This document shows, piece by piece, positions 60,438 through 64,000 of a stretch of DNA of 64,000 nucleotides. The first letter of the stretch is position 1. Each line of letters opens with the position of its first letter. The DNA lies in contig QJNS01000062.1 in NCBI GenBank assembly GCA_004154925.1, forward strand, positions 278,511 through 342,510, read 5' to 3'. A program made the position numbers and the translations under genes. The notes under the pieces are model-generated. The model saw only the letters and a list, made by a program, of their open reading frames with translations. It did no database searches and was not told the origin of the DNA. This DNA comes from Monosporascus cannonballus. Taxonomy: Eukaryota; Ascomycota; Sordariomycetes; Xylariales.

Positions 60438-61996
60438 ACGGGGTCAGGTGCGGCAAAACCGACCGATCAGACCTTTCCGACCAAAATCCCTTGGCGAAAA
60501 GCTCCTTGCCTTCTCGAAGAGAATGCTAAGGCCATTGGGGACTAAGGTGGATTTCCGGCTGCCAGCAGTGGCTGGACAATCTGCGGACACAATGCGTGCG
60601 TAATGACGCTTCTATACTCTCATTTCAGAGGGATTGGTGTTTAGGTTCGAGCTTTCAATAGTGGTCCCTAGATTCCGGCATGGGGAGGGAGGGGAACGAT
60701 CCCTTCCATCTCGTAAGTATCATTCACCTGGTCAACGGCGATACTGTGCCGAAAAGTAGTAGGTAAGGATTCTCTACCTAGTCCACCCTAATCTGGGCAA
60801 GCCGTTTATAGACTTTGGGCGGTCAATTGGTAGAAGCTCTAAAAGAAACACAATATCTCATAGCGAGGGACTCTAAAAGGGGAATAAGCAAGTGGCAAAC
60901 CACAAATCTGCTCGATAGTGCAATTGCGAGACGTCCGTCGCGGCGATCCAAACTTCATGCGGATCCCGAGATGACAGCTGAGTTTGATTGCTTCCCCCAT
61001 CTGTTTGCACAACAAAGAACAGCATCAAACATAGGCGGCTTGTTGTAGCTCAGCCTTCTCGGGATTACGGGAGAAACAGCAGCGTCCGTAGGAGATAGCA
61101 TACGTTGGCAAGCGTTATATAGCAATGGGAAGGAAGACTAGACGATGGGGTATGAACCAACATACCTAACAGGGAAATATATGGAATACAACTTAACCCG
61201 TATGATTTCGCTTTAGATAGCTGGTGTATGTAGTTTCCAGTGAAAATAAGCGGTATACTTCTACCGAAGAAGTTCTACTTACCTAGGTACCTATATACGA
61301 TTACTGCAGACTACCTAGGTATGCAAAGTGCTACACGTGGAATATATGGATGGGTATCAGTTAAGAAAAAAGAAGCATGTGATTCTCTCCGCAAAGATAG
61401 GCATGTAATACGTAACCGGAACATGGAGTTCAATTGCCGGGATTTGACTTAGCGTCGATATGCTTTTGTCACTTGACACCTGGGGAGCTGGGACATTGGA
61501 CAAGGGGGGTGTACTGCCTCCAGCGTTCAGCCGGTAGTGGACCTCGGCATGTGCAACATTCATTCACTGACCACTTTATCCATATGCCCATTCAGCTATG
61601 AACCTTTTAATTAAAGCCATAACGGAGAGGCGCTGCTCTCCACTTCTCCCCATATCCTCTTACCGACTACCCGTATGCGCATTCCTTCCCCTTCCACCCT
61701 CAAACCTGAGGCCACTTCTTTCTATCCCTGTATTTCCTATTCCAATTACTTCACCGGAGCTGAATAAACTAGATCGCCGACCTTAGGCTGCTTTCCCGAA
61801 AGAGGTCTTGCTTGATCGCGTGATATCTTCCCGGATTACAGACTTCCTCCACCTAATCAAGCATCGGTCGTCATCCCCGGGCCGGAACCTCACGCGACCG
61901 AGCCATCCAGCTAAAAAGAACCCACCACCGACCGAACGGGAGCATCCGCGCAAAGCCGACAGCCGAACCATCGCATTTCAACATTTGCCCAAGTGC

Positions 61997-62030
<34 letters not shown>

Positions 62031-62150
62031 GAAAAAAAGAAGCGCAGAGCACCAACAGCGCGGCGAGGTGACAGGAAGGGAAAAGGGAAAGAGACAAACT
62101 AGAGAAGAAACAGCAAGAGAGAGAGTGTGTGAGCAAACAAAAAGACAAAG
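60438..62150. other. Intergenic between PRPP synthetase and PEX11
   Basis: No gene seen. ACCTAGGT micro-repeats lie near 61280 and 61312. A CCTCGG core is at 61542-61547. An A14 run followed by (GAAAA)n is at 61997-62034, in the probable PEX11 leader. Small open frames lack motifs. Confidence 0.5.
61542..61547 (+). promoter_or_regulatory. Candidate CCTCGG fatty-acid-response core upstream of PEX11
   Basis: CCTCGG about 600 bp before the PEX11 ATG matches the FarA/FarB core known from fatty-acid-induced genes, which include peroxisomal genes. Distance and motif shortness keep confidence low. Confidence 0.25.
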
Positions 62151-63017
62151 ATGGTCGCCGACGCCCTCATCTACCACCCGGCGGTGACGCACTACCTCAA
62201 GTTCGTGGCGACGACGGTGGGACGCGACAAGGTGCTGCGCACGCTGCAGTACCTGGCGCGCTTCTACGCGTGGTACCTGCTGCGGACGAACGGGACCAAG
62301 GCCGAGATCGCGCCCTTCGACGCCGTCAAGCGCCAGTTCGGGCTCGCGCGCAAGCTGCTGCGCGCCGGCAAGAACATCGAGCACCTCAAGGCGGCCGCCG
62401 TCGCCGCCGACGCGCCGCCGAAGTCCGGCGACGCGGTCCTGAGGTACGCCACCGTCGGCCGCCAGCTCGGGTACGCCGGCTACCTCACCCTCGACACCGC
62501 CACGCTGCCCGACGCCGTCGGCTTCCGCCCGTGGAGCCGCGCCAAGCAGGCCTCGAGGGAGGCCTACCGCTTCTGGGCCATGGGCCTCCTGTGCAGCGTC
62601 GTCGCCCAGACGTATACCCTGTACCGGCTGCGGCAGCGCGAGGCTAAGGTCGACAAGAAGGAGGGCGAGGGCGTCGTGGAGAGCAAGAAGATCGCCATGT
62701 GAGTTTTTCCCATACCTACCTACTTAACATTTTCTTCTCGTCTGCCATGGATTGTGTGCTTTCGATTTTGATGTCCTGGTTGTGAGAGGCGAGGGGGGAG
62801 GGAGGGAAACGGGCAGTGTGTGGATGTCAACGTGCTAACCTTGAAAACAAACAGGGAGCGGAAAGCCAGCCAGCTCCAGCTCCTCTCGGATCTCTGCGAC
62901 TTGACGATTCCCTCCTCGGCCCTGGGATGGGTCACGCTCGACGACGGAATCGTCGGCCTGGCAGGTACGGTGAGCAGCTTGATCGGCGTCTACACGCAGT
63001 GGAAGAAGACTGCGTAA
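62151..63017 (+). CDS. PEX11: Peroxisomal membrane-elongation factor Pex11
   Basis: Model: exons 62151-62698 and 62855-63017; intron 156 bp (GTGAGT...CTAAC...ACAG); 236 residues, the usual Pex11 length. The N-terminus VADALIYHPAVTHYLKFVAT, then TVGRDKVLRTLQYLARFYAWYL-like helix, RKLLRAGKNIEHLKAA and the C-terminal segment LSDLCDLTIPSSALGW match the family. Amphipathic N-terminal helices bind and bend the peroxisomal membrane during fission, and the C-terminal hydrophobic stretch (DGIVGLAGTVSSLIGVY) anchors the protein. It ends WKKTA. The coding sequence is noticeably GC-richer at third positions than neighbouring genes, especially exon 1. Confidence 0.94.
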
Positions 63018-64000
63018 GGCGGGAAGCGAAGGGAAGTGAAGTGAAGTTACTGGGGCTGTCTCGCTCGGAGCAGGATGGCAGATGAGAGTAGGGAAGGGGA
63101 GGCTGGCTCGTTGTTGAGTCTGGTTCGGAGCAAGCCGGGGGCTTGCCGGGGGTTGCGGCCTTCGCGGGTGTGGAACTGTGGCGTATCTTAGCATGCGGAG
63201 ACCGGGATGTCTTGTGAAGCTTTTCCATGTGGTCGGTAGGGTTGCACGGAAGTTGAGGCGGAGTGATGTTGTTCGGGGGATACACCCGTCCTGTTTAGGC
63301 TATACTCATGTGTGAGTAGACGGGCACGATATCAAGCTTTATTTCCTTCCTGTTTAATAAGATGGCCCCATAATCCTCCAAACTGGCTCAGTTTTCCGAT
63401 TGCGTCTTCAATACCCAGATAACGAGTACTTTTTTTTTTAAAAAAAAAAACTCTTTATGTAGATCTCTTTGCCCTGTGGCTCACCAAACAGGTTCATCAG
63501 CTCGCTTCCAAAGTCTCACCGGTAGTGGTCCAAATGTGATATTTCGTGCAACTGTGAGGGTGATGTTGCCTCCGAGGGGATAGCGAACGCAGCAACAGCA
63601 CATCCACTAAAGGCTACGACAGAGGCCATCATCTGGGGACCTGGCCCTATTTAGCCCCCTTTTCGCGGCCACAACCCTCCACTTACCCACCCCAACGGAG
63701 TATGCACGCAGCTTGTGGACTCCGGGGCTTGTAGGCGAGGTGTTGGACGGACTTTCGCGACACGGCTAACCACGAACAGAGCGCCGGTCATGTTAGACTC
63801 GGTCAATGATAATGTCAGCAGTCTCCTTATTATATCAATCAGGGTGTGGCCTCCGCTTTAAGGATCAGTGGTATTTCATGGAGAGGTGCTGATAGCTTCA
63901 ATCTCTGCTCTTAGCTAGTGCTGCTATCCGAACCCGTGGCGCTCTGGCCAAACCCAAGAGCAGACCAGGGGGGGGGGGGGGGGCCCCATTTTGCCGGGTG
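63018..64000. other. Right flank with homopolymer tracts
   Basis: No gene seen. The PEX11 3' flank is followed by a T10A11 palindrome at 63430-63450 and a G16 run (63968-63983) running into CCCC at the end of the window. Confidence 0.5.

Noticed and set aside
1..64000. CRISPR array, prophage or bacterial operon signals
   Set aside because: Introns, ER-retention signals and peroxisomal and ESCRT genes show nuclear fungal DNA; no regularly spaced repeats were found.

Overview
The window reads as nuclear DNA of a filamentous ascomycete (Pezizomycotina, most likely Sordariomycetes). Genes are split by short GT-AG introns of about 45-155 bp with fungal branch points (CTAAC, CTGAC, TACTAAT). Intergenic DNA carries TAGG/ACCTAGGT micro-repeats, and one AT-rich block of about 13 kb shows repeat-induced point mutation (RIP), a process specific to these fungi. 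Ten protein-coding genes with identifiable families plus one giant STAND-type gene can be modelled exon by exon, and every model closes in frame.

Layout. 1-2.0 kb: non-coding, with an inverted-repeat (MITE-like) structure. 2.0-3.8 kb: REI1-type zinc-finger ribosome biogenesis factor (+). 4.6-5.9 kb: decayed coding relic. 7.0-9.2 kb: long-chain acyl-CoA synthetase (+). 9.9-11.8 kb: minus-strand relics, including a broken AIG1-like GTPase. 14.2-20.9 kb: a 2,168-residue P-loop NTPase with a TPR-like solenoid (+). 22.0-22.6 kb: broken coiled-coil ORF. 23.8-27.1 kb: Doa4/USP8-type deubiquitinase (-). 28.3-30.6 kb: VPS27 (+). 31.8-34.5 kb: HBS1 (+). 36.4-38.6 kb: ER Hsp70 BiP (+). 39.4-41.4 kb: eight-exon MFS permease (-). 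41.7-55.6 kb: transposon block. 56.4-57.6 kb: Fpg-type DNA glycosylase (-). 58.9-60.4 kb: PRPP synthetase (+). 62.2-63.0 kb: PEX11 (+).

The transposon block resolves into layers. A pogo/Fot-like DNA transposon (TA target duplication, about 37-bp terminal inverted repeats) was interrupted twice by one Ty3/Gypsy family. One insertion is now a 206-bp solo LTR with target duplication AAAAG. The other is a complete 7,224-bp minus-strand element with target duplication ATTAT. Subtracting both leaves a DNA transposon of 1,828 bp. The Gypsy element is destroyed by RIP: its RT aspartates read as Asn, and every Cys/His of its gag zinc knuckle reads as Tyr. Further right, a degraded direct repeat (about 51.3-52.9 and 54.2-55.6 kb) ends in a palindromic module that escaped RIP in one copy.

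Functional links. DOA4 and VPS27 are divergent neighbours acting at successive steps of ubiquitin-dependent endosomal sorting. The acyl-CoA synthetase and PEX11 both serve fatty-acid/peroxisome metabolism, and each has a CCTCGG fatty-acid-response-type core upstream. HBS1 and REI1 act in ribosome rescue and 60S maturation. The other genes are housekeeping. I found no convincing tRNA, rRNA, CRISPR or biosynthetic gene cluster.
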